Shown piece after piece: positions 6,561 to 13,540 of a DNA stretch of 22,646 nt (the first letter of the stretch is position 1; every line of letters begins with the position of its first letter). Source of the stretch: DATEPR01 sp036503065. GTDB taxonomy: Bacteria > Actinomycetota > Actinomycetes > Mycobacteriales > Pseudonocardiaceae. The notes beneath the pieces are model-generated. The model saw only the letters and a list, made by a program, of their open reading frames with translations. It searched no databases and was not told the origin of the DNA. Both the position numbers and the translations under genes were made by a program. The stretch spans positions 1 through 22,646 of the forward strand of contig DASXXM010000426.1 of assembly GCA_036503065.1 (NCBI GenBank). Reading direction: 5' to 3'.

Positions 6561-7715
6561 ATGGCCGGTGCGCAGGCCTGGTCCGGCACCGGCGTCCGGG
6601 CCAACGTCTGCGACGTGATCGAAGGTGTTGACGAGCTGACGAGCGCGGTCACCACGGCGCTGAGTCCGAGCGGGTCGCTCGCGTCGCTGACCGGAAGCCT
6701 GACCGACGGCCTGGACAGCGTGTGGGCGGCCTTCTTCGGTGCGGCGACCGTGCCGGGCGGCACGAACTGGAATGCCTACAGCCACAAGCAGCTCTACGAC
6801 ATGCTGTGGCAGGGCGCGGACGTCGGGGACGTCAGCGCGGTCGCGGCCGAGTGGGGGCGGCACAGCACCGCGCTGACCGCGTTCGCCGACGCGCTGCGCG
6901 GCCAGGGGACGGCGCTGCGGTCGAATTGGCAGGGTAAGGCGGCGGAGTCGGCCGCGGACCGGCTCGCCCAGCTCAGTGACCAGGTCTGGAACGTCGGTGC
7001 GCGGGCGGGCGCGGTCGGAAAGGCGGTCGGCGGTGCCGGCGAAGCGCTGGCCCTCGCGCGGCACACCATGCCACCGCCGCCGCCGGACCCGCTCACGCTG
7101 ATGACGAGCGCGGTCGGCGCCGGACCGATGTCGCCGCTGGCCGCGGTGGCCGTCGGCGCCGCACGGCTGTTCACCGGCGACGCAACGGCGGGCGCGGCCA
7201 AGGCCGATGCGGTGCGGGTGATGCAGCGCTACGAAGCCAGCCTGAGCAACAGCGGCCACCAGGTCGTGCCGGCGCAGGCCGGCGCCACCAAGGCCACGAC
7301 GTTCCAGGCGGACGGGCTGGCGGGGGCGACGACCAGCCCGTCCGGGTTCGCAGGCGGCGGGTCGTCCGTCGGTCGGGGCGTGGCCGGCGGTGTGCCATGG
7401 GCCCAGTTGGTCGGGGGTGCCCCGCCCGGCTCCGGCGGGGCGAGCGGGGCGGTCGGAGTCGGGCCGGGGCCCGTGCAGAGCGTGCTGGCCGCGGAGGGCG
7501 CCGTGCAGTCCGAACTGGCCGCCGAGCGCGCCATGGGTGCCGGTGGCTTCTACCCGCCGATGATGGGCGCGCGGCGCGGGAACGGCGACGAGGAACGGAC
7601 CCACACCGACAGCCTGCCCAACCTGAACGACAAGGGGTTCTTCGCTCCGGACGAGCGACCCACCGTGGCGGTTATCGGGGACGACACAGACAGGGGGCAG
7701 GATGTCGGCCGCTAA
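6561..7715 (+). CDS. PPE-like WxG protein, putative type VII secretion substrate
   Basis: A 384-residue protein. Residues about 75-160 hold NWNAYSHKQLYDMLWQGAD and then W123-Q-G125 in SNWQGKAAESAADRLAQL. This is the helical-hairpin pattern of PPE/WXG100-type proteins exported by type VII (ESX) systems. Residues 175 onward are Ala/Gly-rich. The tail (FYPPMMGARRGNGDEE ... APDERPTVAVIG) resembles the conserved acidic C-terminus of Pseudonocardiales PPE-like proteins. No signal peptide or clear transmembrane helix is seen. It carries an unusual N-terminal extension of about 70 residues before the YSHKQLY motif, and the ATG at 6561 has only a weak ribosome site inside a palindrome, so the start could be further in. 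It is the first gene of a six-gene block including an EspG-like chaperone. Export is inferred, not shown. Confidence 0.72.
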   Translation: MAGAQAWSGTGVRANVCDVIEGVDELTSAVTTALSPSGSLASLTGSLTDGLDSVWAAFFGAATVPGGTNWNAYSHKQLYDMLWQGADVGDVSAVAAEWGRHSTALTAFADALRGQGTALRSNWQGKAAESAADRLAQLSDQVWNVGARAGAVGKAVGGAGEALALARHTMPPPPPDPLTLMTSAVGAGPMSPLAAVAVGAARLFTGDATAGAAKADAVRVMQRYEASLSNSGHQVVPAQAGATKATTFQADGLAGATTSPSGFAGGGSSVGRGVAGGVPWAQLVGGAPPGSGGASGAVGVGPGPVQSVLAAEGAVQSELAAERAMGAGGFYPPMMGARRGNGDEERTHTDSLPNLNDKGFFAPDERPTVAVIGDDTDRGQDVGR

Positions 7716-8049
7716 GAAGGCATCCACCAACGACTTTCAGCTCCTGCCCGACGAGCTGATCGCGCAGGTCAAGGCGTTGGTAGACATCGGCGACCAGACC
7801 AATGGCCTGGTTTCGTCGGCGAAACTGCTCGCCGAGCACCATCCGTTGCTCGGCACCGCGCCGCCCGCGATGCACCTGTCGTCGCGGCTGCGGGACGCGG
7901 CCGGCCCGGCCGGGCTCACCGGCGAGGTCAGCGCGGCCAATACCGAACTGGCCAGCTACCACCAGGCGCTGCGGGACGCCGTCGACCTCTATCGGGCCGG
8001 CGAGAGCGAGATCATCCTGCGGCTCACCGGCGATGGGACGCAAGGATGA
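7702..8049 (+). CDS. Small helical protein with YxxxE motif, putative ESX-type substrate
   Basis: A 115-residue, mostly helical protein with no recognised enzyme motif. The C-terminal helix contains Y97-R-A-G-E101, which fits the YxxxD/E general secretion motif of type VII substrates, in the context DAVDLYRAGESEIILRL. No W-x-G motif is present, so it may be the motif-bearing partner of a WxG protein, as ESX substrates are often heterodimers. The ATG at 7702 has AGGGGG at 7692-7697 and overlaps the PPE-like gene by 14 bases; the EspG-like gene overlaps its end by 4. The family is not known to me; the secretion role comes from the motif and its neighbours. Confidence 0.65.
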   Translation: MSAAKKASTNDFQLLPDELIAQVKALVDIGDQTNGLVSSAKLLAEHHPLLGTAPPAMHLSSRLRDAAGPAGLTGEVSAANTELASYHQALRDAVDLYRAGESEIILRLTGDGTQG

Positions 8050-8795
8050 CCGCGCCCGTGCTGGCGACGCGTGCCGGCAACCATGACGTCCACTTCGGAC
8101 TCGTCGAGCTGGACCTGCTGGCCGCGCATGCCGGTAGGCGGTTCCCGTTCCCGTTGCGGGTACCCGAGTTCGGCCGGATCGCGGGGGAGCGGGAGGTGCT
8201 GCTGGCCGCGGCCGGCGTGACCCTGCGGGTACGCGGGTTGGCCGGCTGGCGCGGGCCGCTCGGCGTGGCGGCGGAACTGGTCACGGCGCTGCGCGAGTAC
8301 CGGGGCACGGTCGATCTGGTGCTGGCCGGCCCGGACTCGGCGGTCGGCGTCGTGGCGATGGTCTACCGGTCCTGGGCGCTGATCTGCCACCAGCCGTTGA
8401 CCGGCCCTCGGGCGACCACGGGGGTGTGGCTCCGGCCGGTCGCGCAGAGCGTGCTGGCCGACGAGCTGATCGGCATGGTGCCCGATGTCGTGCCGGTCCG
8501 GGCCATGCCGATCACGCTGCCACCGGACGGTGGCGATCCCGGCGTGCTCGGCGATCTCGGCGAGGTGCTGCCCGAGCTGACCGGCAGCGGGCAACTCGGG
8601 GCAACCCGCCGCGGCACCAGCGACGCCACCAGGTCCGGGACCGAACTGTCCTGGTTGGACGGTCCACGCGGCCGGGTCAGGGTGAACCGCGCGGCGGACG
8701 GGTGGCTCAGCATCAACCCGTTGCGGCGCAACGACATACGCGTCGCGATCGACGAATTGGCCATGATCGCCAGAAGGGCACACGATGGAACCTGA
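8046..8795 (+). CDS. EspG-family ESX secretion chaperone
   Basis: A 249-residue protein resembling EspG, the cytoplasmic chaperone that binds PE-PPE dimers and keeps them soluble for export by ESX secretion systems. The support is the overall layout: an N-terminal half with alternating hydrophobic strands, then a C-terminal block SGQLGATRRG ... ELSWLDGPRGRVRV ... ADGWLSINPLRRNDIRVAIDEL. That block (Gly-Gln-x-Gly, then a WLDGPRGR strand and W-x-S-x-x-P) is typical of actinomycete EspG-like proteins. It starts with an ATGA overlap with the preceding gene and overlaps the next by 11 bases. Its presence between putative substrates supports the type VII reading. The client is probably the PPE-like protein two genes upstream. 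Confidence 0.8.
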   Translation: MTAPVLATRAGNHDVHFGLVELDLLAAHAGRRFPFPLRVPEFGRIAGEREVLLAAAGVTLRVRGLAGWRGPLGVAAELVTALREYRGTVDLVLAGPDSAVGVVAMVYRSWALICHQPLTGPRATTGVWLRPVAQSVLADELIGMVPDVVPVRAMPITLPPDGGDPGVLGDLGEVLPELTGSGQLGATRRGTSDATRSGTELSWLDGPRGRVRVNRAADGWLSINPLRRNDIRVAIDELAMIARRAHDGT

Positions 8796-9198
8796 ACAGT
8801 GGCTCGCGCAGTACGACAAGCGGCTCAACGACATCGCCACACGCGCCAACGAGGCCGGCACCCGCCTGCGGCAGGTCAGCCGGACGGCGACCTCGCCCCG
8901 CGGCGAGGTCGAGGTGACCGTCGGCGCCGGTGGCGCGCTGGAGGATCTGACCCTCAAGCCCTCGGCCCGCAGGCTCGAATCCGATGAGCTGGCGCGGCTC
9001 ATCCTGGACACCACGCGGCGGGCCCGGTACGCGGTCGGTGCCCAGATGGCCGGCATCGCGACCGAGTGCTTCGGCGCGGGCCCCGCGCTGGACGTGATCA
9101 AGCAGTACCTCCCGGCCGGCGCGCCGGCGACCCAACGCCGTGACGGCGTCGACTACTCCGACGACAACCCACCGGAGATCACCCATGACGCACTTTGA
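8785..9198 (+). CDS. YbaB/EbfC-family protein
   Basis: A 137-residue protein of the YbaB/EbfC family, small homodimeric proteins with a long helix and beta strands; several members bind DNA. The characteristic part is RTATSPRGEVEVTVGAGGALEDLTLKPSARRLESDELARLI, residues about 30-70: a Gly-rich beta turn, then the L-x-P-x-A-R helix start. AGAAGGG at 8772-8777 supports the ATG at 8785. In actinomycetes this subtype is commonly found next to WXG/EspC-like genes rather than beside recR/dnaX, and it sits inside the putative ESX block here. Its function there is unknown; a scaffold or regulatory role is speculation. Confidence 0.82.
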   Translation: MEPEQWLAQYDKRLNDIATRANEAGTRLRQVSRTATSPRGEVEVTVGAGGALEDLTLKPSARRLESDELARLILDTTRRARYAVGAQMAGIATECFGAGPALDVIKQYLPAGAPATQRRDGVDYSDDNPPEITHDAL

Positions 9199-9490
9199 CG
9201 TCGACCCGGCGCAGCTCAACGAGCACGCCAAGAGCGTCGGCGAGGTCGCCGACCAGCTGTCCGCCGTCGGCGGGCAGTTGCCGAGCGGCCTCGCCGACCT
9301 CGCGCTCGGCCCGTTCACCCAGTTCCTCACGTCCGGCCTGCAGGGCGGCATGACGCACGTCGCGAACACGATCACGAACGCGTCGTCCGCCATCGCCGAG
9401 ATGAGCACCGGCATCAGCCGCACCGCCGCCCGCTATCAGCAGGTCGACGACAACAACGCCGCCAACCTGAACCGGGAGTCGCCGCGATGA
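9185..9490 (+). CDS. EspC-like (DUF2580-type) type VII secretion protein
   Basis: A 101-residue all-helical protein beginning MTHFDVDPAQLNEHAKSVGEVADQL. The pattern (F-x-V-x-x-x-x-L then an amphipathic helix and a Ser/Gly-rich turn) resembles mycobacterial EspC and DUF2580 proteins. Near the C-terminus Y84-Q-Q-V-D88 fits the YxxxD type VII export motif, in the typical context SRTAARYQQVDDNNAANL. The start at 9185 is supported by CGGAGA at 9173-9178. A longer upstream frame is rejected because it lies inside the YbaB gene. It overlaps the YbaB gene by 14 bases and the next gene by 4 (ATGA). Confidence 0.8.
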   Translation: MTHFDVDPAQLNEHAKSVGEVADQLSAVGGQLPSGLADLALGPFTQFLTSGLQGGMTHVANTITNASSAIAEMSTGISRTAARYQQVDDNNAANLNRESPR

Positions 9491-10884
9491 CCGTCACGAA
9501 CACCGCCCAGATGGTCGCCGACCTCCAGTCGACGAACGCCACCGTGCAGGGCAACAGTTGGGTGTCGCCGGAACTCGGCGGTGGCGGCGCGCTGGGCATG
9601 CTGGACTCGATGGCCGATCCGCTGGCCGGGCTGGCCGGGGCCGGCCTGGGTTGGTTCACGCCCTTGGTGTCGTTCCTCAGCGACGGCCTGTCCCAGCTGC
9701 AGGGCGGCAGCTCGGCATCGGTCACGTCGGGGTCGCAGGACTTCAACGGCGCCGGACAGAACGTCGGCAACCTCTCCAACTCGTTCCAGGGCTCGATCAA
9801 CGGGCAGACCACCAGTTGGTCCGGCCCGGCCGCGACGGACTACCGGAACACCGCCACCCAGGCCGCGAACGGCGTCGCCGGACTCGGCACGGGGAGCTCG
9901 ACGGTCGGCAGCTCGATCATCGGCGCGGGTCAGGTTGTGGCGCAGGCCATCGCGGACATCACCGAGCTGATCGGCGAGGCGGTCTCGGAGATCGTTCCGA
10001 TCTTGACCACCGCCATCTCGCAGGCACAATCAACCATGGGCCAGAGCGTCGTGGCGGCCATCCCGCCGTGCGTGGCGATCGCCGTCAAGACCGCGGCGCA
10101 GATCGCGTCGAAGCTGGCGGCGCTGCTGGCCAGCGGGCAGAACCTGCTCAAGCTCGTGCAGGGCGCGCTCGGCGTCGTGGACCTGATCCAGCAGGCGTTG
10201 TCCAGCATCAGCCAGCAGAGCACCCAGCCGACGTCCGGCACCGGTACCGACCCGTCGCAGGCCGCCGGCCCCGGGAACGCCTCGGGCGCGGCGGATTCCG
10301 GGAACACCGGACCAACGGCCCCCGCGTCGACGGACGGCGGCGCGACCACGCCGAGTAGCCCGGCGGACTCGGGCAGCCCGACAGCTTCGAGTGCCCCGAC
10401 AGCTTCGAGTGCCCCGACGGATTCGAGTGCCCCGGTGGACCCGGCTGCCTTGGCGACCCCGGCCGGCTCGACGGCCCTGAGTGCGCCCGCGGTCTCGAGT
10501 GCCAACCTGGGCGTTGCCCCTCAATCGGCCGCTGTGGTCCAGCCGTTCAACGCCACCGTGCCGAGCGCGTCCCCGATGCCCGGCGGGGGACAGGTGTCCA
10601 CCGGCGCGATGCCCGGCGGTGCGGTCCCGATCGGTGCGGCCGGCATGGGCCTCGCCGCCGGCGCCCGCAGCGGTGCCGTGGGTGGCGGCGATACCGTCCG
10701 TCAGGGCCGCGGGCCGTCGCCGTCCGCGACCCCGACCGAGCCGGAAGGCGTTCCGCTCGGCGGCATGGGTGGCGCCCGGCCGGCCGGGCAGGCGGACAAG
10801 GAGCACAAGCGGAAGTACACCGTGGTCGAGAACCACGACGAGGTCATCAAGGTCGTGCCGGCGGTCATCTCCAGGGAGGGGTAA
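9487..10884 (+). CDS. Long WxG protein with Ser/Thr/Pro/Ala-rich tail, putative ESX effector or surface protein
   Basis: A 465-residue protein. The first 150 residues are Gly/Ser/Ala-rich helices with W111-S-G113 in TTSWSGPAATDYRN, the WXG-type hairpin. Residues about 165-250 are long hydrophobic helices (AIPPCVAIAVKTAAQIASKLAALL), which might pack against or enter membranes. Residues about 250-330 are low-complexity Ser/Thr/Pro/Ala containing three 6-residue repeats. A Gly/Met/Ala segment and a conserved-looking end (KYTVVENHDEVIKVVPAVISREG) close the protein. The ATG at 9487 overlaps the preceding stop by 4 bases and has GGGAG at 9474-9478. It is the last gene of the block. The tail could span or decorate the cell wall; this is inference. 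Confidence 0.7.
   Translation: MTVTNTAQMVADLQSTNATVQGNSWVSPELGGGGALGMLDSMADPLAGLAGAGLGWFTPLVSFLSDGLSQLQGGSSASVTSGSQDFNGAGQNVGNLSNSFQGSINGQTTSWSGPAATDYRNTATQAANGVAGLGTGSSTVGSSIIGAGQVVAQAIADITELIGEAVSEIVPILTTAISQAQSTMGQSVVAAIPPCVAIAVKTAAQIASKLAALLASGQNLLKLVQGALGVVDLIQQALSSISQQSTQPTSGTGTDPSQAAGPGNASGAADSGNTGPTAPASTDGGATTPSSPADSGSPTASSAPTASSAPTDSSAPVDPAALATPAGSTALSAPAVSSANLGVAPQSAAVVQPFNATVPSASPMPGGGQVSTGAMPGGAVPIGAAGMGLAAGARSGAVGGGDTVRQGRGPSPSATPTEPEGVPLGGMGGARPAGQADKEHKRKYTVVENHDEVIKVVPAVISREG
10377..10430 (+). repeat. Three tandem 18-bp repeats inside the WxG gene
   Basis: The unit CCCGACAGCTTCGAGTGC occurs twice exactly (10377-10394, 10395-10412) and a third time with two changes (10413-10430, GG for AG and A for C in the middle). 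In frame they encode PTASSA-type repeats in the low-complexity tail. Tracts like this can gain or lose units by slippage without breaking the frame. Confidence 0.85.
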
Positions 10885-10921
10885 CGATCTTCCCGGCGTC
10901 CGCCGTCATCGAAGGAGCCGC

Positions 10922-11395
10922 TCAGGATTGCGCTACCCGCTGGGCGAATCGGGTCAGGGCGGCGGCGCCGTTCCGGTCGCTCAACGGGCGTGCCAACGGC
11001 GTCAACAATCGCAGCGGGCCACGGAAACCGCCGAGGAACGCGAAGCGGGTGGCACCGTTCTCAGGCGTCGCGGCCATGCCGCCGATGAGGAACCTGCTGC
11101 GCATCAGGCACCACTGCGGTCGCAGGACCACGTCGAACCGGGCCCGCAGGCCGGAATGTCCCATTATCCGCGCGACGAGCCGATCCCCATCGGCGGCGGC
11201 GACCCGCACCGAACGGATGTCGGGGAACAGCCACCGGGGCATTTCCCCCTCCAGATCGGCGGCCACCGTCCAGACCGAGTCGACCGATGCCTCCAGCACG
11301 GTCTCGTGGATCGACGCGCCGGGCGTCGTCGCCGCGATCACGCGCAGCCGACGGACCGGGTCGAACTCCGCGACGGGCCAACCGAACTCGGTCAT
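10922..11395 (-). CDS. SRPBCC-superfamily protein
   Basis: A 157-residue protein with the start-like helix-grip layout. It begins with a strand (SIHETVLEASVDSVWTVAADLEGEMPRWLFPDIRSVRV), in which the V-x-A-S-V-D-x-V-W pattern is typical of polyketide cyclase and START-like SRPBCC proteins. Strands follow (VARIMGHSGLRARFDVVLRPQW, ATRFAFLGGFRG) and then a long C-terminal helix (LARPLSDRNGAAALTRFAQRV). Such proteins bind hydrophobic small ligands. The ATG at 11395 overlaps the sigma factor stop (ATGA), so the two are translationally coupled. No anti-sigma features (zinc-binding H-x-x-x-C-x-x-C, membrane helix) are present, yet it sits where an anti-sigma factor usually would. It converges on the WxG gene with a 37-base gap. 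Confidence 0.8.
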   Translation of the reverse strand: MTEFGWPVAEFDPVRRLRVIAATTPGASIHETVLEASVDSVWTVAADLEGEMPRWLFPDIRSVRVAAADGDRLVARIMGHSGLRARFDVVLRPQWCLMRSRFLIGGMAATPENGATRFAFLGGFRGPLRLLTPLARPLSDRNGAAALTRFAQRVAQS

Positions 11396-11892
11396 GACCG
11401 CCACTCCTTCCGAAAGCTGAGCCGGGCACGGGCCAGCCTGGACTTCACGGTGCCGACGGGCACGGCGAGCAGGTCGGCGGCCCGCTGCTCGTCCAGCCCC
11501 TCCACGTCCCGCAACAGCAGGATCGCCCGGTGCCGCGGCGAAAGCCTGCGCAGGACGTCGGCGATGTCGGCGGCCAGTTGCGGGTCGCCGGGGGCGGGTA
11601 GTTCGGTCAGCTCCGCGTGGCTGCCCCGACGCTGGGCGACCCGGACCGCTTCGCGCACCGCGATCGTCCGCACCCAGCCGAACAGTGCGGCGGGGTTCTT
11701 GAGCCGGCCCAGGTTGCGGAAGATCACGATCAGCGCCTCCTGGGTGGCATCGGCGCCCTCGTCCAGCGCGATCGGGCCGCACAGCCTGCGGATGTAGGGC
11801 GTGAGCAGGTCGAGCAGGTCGTTGACGGCCATCGGATCGCCGCCCTGAGCCGCGCGGACCAGCCCGGCCACCCGGTCCGGGTCGACACCCAT
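11392..11892 (-). CDS. ECF-type RNA polymerase sigma factor
   Basis: A 166-residue sigma-70-family protein of extracytoplasmic-function size. Region 2 spans residues about 14-80, with DEGADATQEALIVIFRNLGRLKNPAALFGWVRTIAVREA covering the usual DxxQEaf-x-x-x and W-x-x-x-IA blocks. Region 4 spans about 115-160 (LSPRHRAILLLRDVEGLDEQRAADLLAVPVGTVKSRLARAR), a clear helix-turn-helix for the -35 element. An AGGGGGT ribosome site lies 6 bases upstream of the ATG. It is coupled to the SRPBCC gene and divergent from a membrane protein gene. No anti-sigma factor gene is adjacent, so activity control may be transcriptional or through the SRPBCC partner. Confidence 0.93.
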   Translation of the reverse strand: MGVDPDRVAGLVRAAQGGDPMAVNDLLDLLTPYIRRLCGPIALDEGADATQEALIVIFRNLGRLKNPAALFGWVRTIAVREAVRVAQRRGSHAELTELPAPGDPQLAADIADVLRRLSPRHRAILLLRDVEGLDEQRAADLLAVPVGTVKSRLARARLSFRKEWRS

Positions 11893-11943
11893 CCGCCACC
11901 CCCTGCCACGACTGCCGCACCCATGAAGAGCCCACCGGCCGGC

Positions 11944-11991
11944 GGAACGTTCCCGTGACGTGGGTCACCGTGCGCACCGGGGAACGTTTCC
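11944..11991. promoter_or_regulatory. Palindrome-rich divergent control region (sigma factor / DoxX-like gene)
   Basis: The 152-base gap between the two divergent genes contains several symmetrical elements: GGAACGTTCC (11944-11953), GTGAC-GTGG-GTCAC (11955-11968), GTGCGCAC (11970-11977), and a second GGAACGTTTCC (11981-11991). GGAAC is the usual -35 core of ECF promoters and occurs on both strands of the first palindrome. I do not see a convincing -10 (CGTT or GTC) at 16-17 bases from any copy, so exact promoters are not assigned. Confidence 0.45.
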
Positions 11992-12044
11992 CGGCAGCGG
12001 GCGCTCTTTCCAGGCGTTCATACCTTCCTGACACGGGAGCCCAC

Positions 12045-12689
12045 ATGAAGCGCTACGCGGTCGTCGTCCTCGTTCTCGCCCTCGCCGAGCAGGTGGTCTG
12101 GGATCTGCTCGACGTCGTCAGCCTGCACCGCGCGCCCGGCCCGGATGCGATCGGGCTGTTCATCGTCGTGGTGAGCGCGGTGTTCGCGGTGACCCACCGA
12201 AACCCGCGCTGGCGCTGGCTGACCGTCGTGGTCCGCCTCGTGATGGCCACCGAGTTCCTGCTCGCCGTCGCCGACCGCTTCGGGATTCTCGGCCCGGCCG
12301 GGTCACCGGGGACGTCCTGGGGTGACTTCACCCATTTCGTCGCCTACACCCGCACGATGACCACGTTCCTGCCCGCCGGCCTGGCGCCGACCCTCGCGGT
12401 GCTGGCCACCGTCGCCGAGATCACCCTGGGCTCGGCGCTGCTGCTCGGTGTGCGGCTGCGGCTCGCGGCCCTCGGCTCGGCCGTCCTGCTCGGGACCTAC
12501 GCGCTCTGCATGACCGCCACACTGCCGCTGGCGCAGCAGTTCCACTACACCGTGTTCGTCCTGGCCGCCGGCATGCTCACCCTGGCAACCGTGGATCGCA
12601 CGCCGCTCACCCTGGACACGCTGCGCCACAACAGGCACAACGCGCCCGGTGTGATGGCGATCGACCGGAGTGCGAAGATGTCGGCATGA
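12045..12689 (+). CDS. DoxX-like multi-pass membrane protein
   Basis: A 214-residue integral membrane protein with about five or six hydrophobic helices. Examples are YAVVVLVLALAEQVVWDLL at the N-terminus, AIGLFIVVVSAVFAV, and the C-terminal run with LAPTLAVLATVAEITLGSALLLG, LRLAALGSAVLLGTYAL and FVLAAGMLTLATV. The motif ATVAEITLGSALLLGVRLRLAALG resembles DoxX family helices. DoxX proteins are poorly understood membrane proteins linked to redox and terminal oxidase partners. The ATG at 12045 is preferred over an upstream GTG because GGGAG lies at 12035-12039 and the hydrophobic N-terminus begins there. Its stop overlaps the hydrolase ATG by 4 bases. It is probably expressed from the shared region with the ECF sigma factor. 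Confidence 0.7.
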   Translation: MKRYAVVVLVLALAEQVVWDLLDVVSLHRAPGPDAIGLFIVVVSAVFAVTHRNPRWRWLTVVVRLVMATEFLLAVADRFGILGPAGSPGTSWGDFTHFVAYTRTMTTFLPAGLAPTLAVLATVAEITLGSALLLGVRLRLAALGSAVLLGTYALCMTATLPLAQQFHYTVFVLAAGMLTLATVDRTPLTLDTLRHNRHNAPGVMAIDRSAKMSA

Positions 12690-13489
12690 CGGACGGCGGC
12701 ACTTCGGGTAGTGATTCCACTGGCACACTGACGGGCGAGCGCAGCGGGTTCGCCGACGTCAACGGCGTGCACATGTACTACGAACTGCACGGGCAGGGCA
12801 CTCCGCTGGTGCTGCTGCACGGCGGGATGCTGACGGTCGACCTGAACTTCGCCGGGTTGATCCCGTCGCTCTCGCGCTCGCGTCTCGTCATCGGTGTCGA
12901 GATGCAGGGACACGGCCGAACGGGCAACATCGATCGACCGATCACAATGGCGGCGCTGGCCGATGACATCGTCGGCCTGCTGGACCACCTCGAGATCGAC
13001 AGCGCGCACGTCCTGGGGCACAGCATGGGTGCCGGGGTGACGCTGGAACTGGCCATCGGCCACCCGACGCGGGTCCGGTCGATCGTCCCGATCTCGGCCA
13101 GCGTGCGACCCGACGGGATGCACGAGGACCTGACCGATCCGGCCAAGATGGCCACGTCGACCCGGATGCCCACGCCGCAGGACTTCGCCGACTTCCGCGA
13201 CGCCTACCTGCGGCTGTCCCCGCACCCGGACCAGTTCGACGCTTTCCTGGGCATTTTGTCCAGCGCCAACGGCGGCCTGCAGGGTTGGTCGGACGAGCAG
13301 TTGGCCGGCATCACAGCGCCGACGCTGCTGATCATCGGCGACCACGACTTCGTCACCATCGAACACGCCGCGCTCATGAAACAGCTCATCCCGGGCTCGC
13401 GCCTGGCCGTGCTCCCGAACACCACGCACATGACCGCCACCAGGCAGACCGACCTGCTGCTGCCGATGCTCACGGCCTTTCTCGACTGA
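12686..13489 (+). CDS. Alpha/beta-fold hydrolase
   Basis: A 267-residue alpha/beta hydrolase. The nucleophile elbow is GHSMG with Ser113. The acid is Asp219 (or Asp221) in LLIIGDHDF and the base is His248 in LPNTTHMT. The oxyanion loop is HGG at 45-47. An N-terminal stretch of about 20 polar residues (Ser/Thr/Gly) precedes the fold. The substrate is unknown; the family includes esterases, lactonases and haloperoxidase-like enzymes. The ATG overlaps the DoxX-like stop by 4 bases, so both are one unit. It converges on a TetR gene. Confidence 0.9.
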   Translation: MTDGGTSGSDSTGTLTGERSGFADVNGVHMYYELHGQGTPLVLLHGGMLTVDLNFAGLIPSLSRSRLVIGVEMQGHGRTGNIDRPITMAALADDIVGLLDHLEIDSAHVLGHSMGAGVTLELAIGHPTRVRSIVPISASVRPDGMHEDLTDPAKMATSTRMPTPQDFADFRDAYLRLSPHPDQFDAFLGILSSANGGLQGWSDEQLAGITAPTLLIIGDHDFVTIEHAALMKQLIPGSRLAVLPNTTHMTATRQTDLLLPMLTAFLD

Positions 13490-13505
13490 GATCGCCTCGA
13501 CTGAG
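13481..13505 (+). repeat. 10-bp direct repeat over the hydrolase stop codon
   Basis: CTCGACTGAG occurs at 13481-13490 and again at 13496-13505, a 15-base period. The first copy contains the hydrolase stop codon, as if the gene end had been duplicated. No function is evident. Confidence 0.6.
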
Positions 13506-13540
13506 CCGGCGTCAATCGCGGCATCGGTGCGGACAACGCG

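Noticed and set aside
5943..7730. Long minus-strand open frame opposite the NACHT/PPE junction
   Set aside because: It spans two well-supported plus-strand genes and has the same Arg/Gly-rich shadow composition; no motif supports it.
10377..10430. CRISPR array
   Set aside because: The repeats are directly adjacent with no spacers and encode an in-frame Ser/Thr/Ala/Pro tract.
10481..11797. Plus-strand open frame across the WxG gene end and the sigma region
   Set aside because: Low-complexity Arg/Ser/Pro product crossing a convergent gene boundary; both sides are explained by other genes.
11944..12020. Assigned ECF promoters from GGAAC and CGTT elements
   Set aside because: No GGAAC copy has CGTT or an equally good -10 at 16-17 bases on either strand, so a specific promoter call is not supported.
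10922..12046. A single large minus-strand protein covering the SRPBCC gene and its upstream region
   Set aside because: The upstream part is out of frame with the clear ECF sigma factor; the SRPBCC domain has its own ATG at 11395 in an ATGA overlap.
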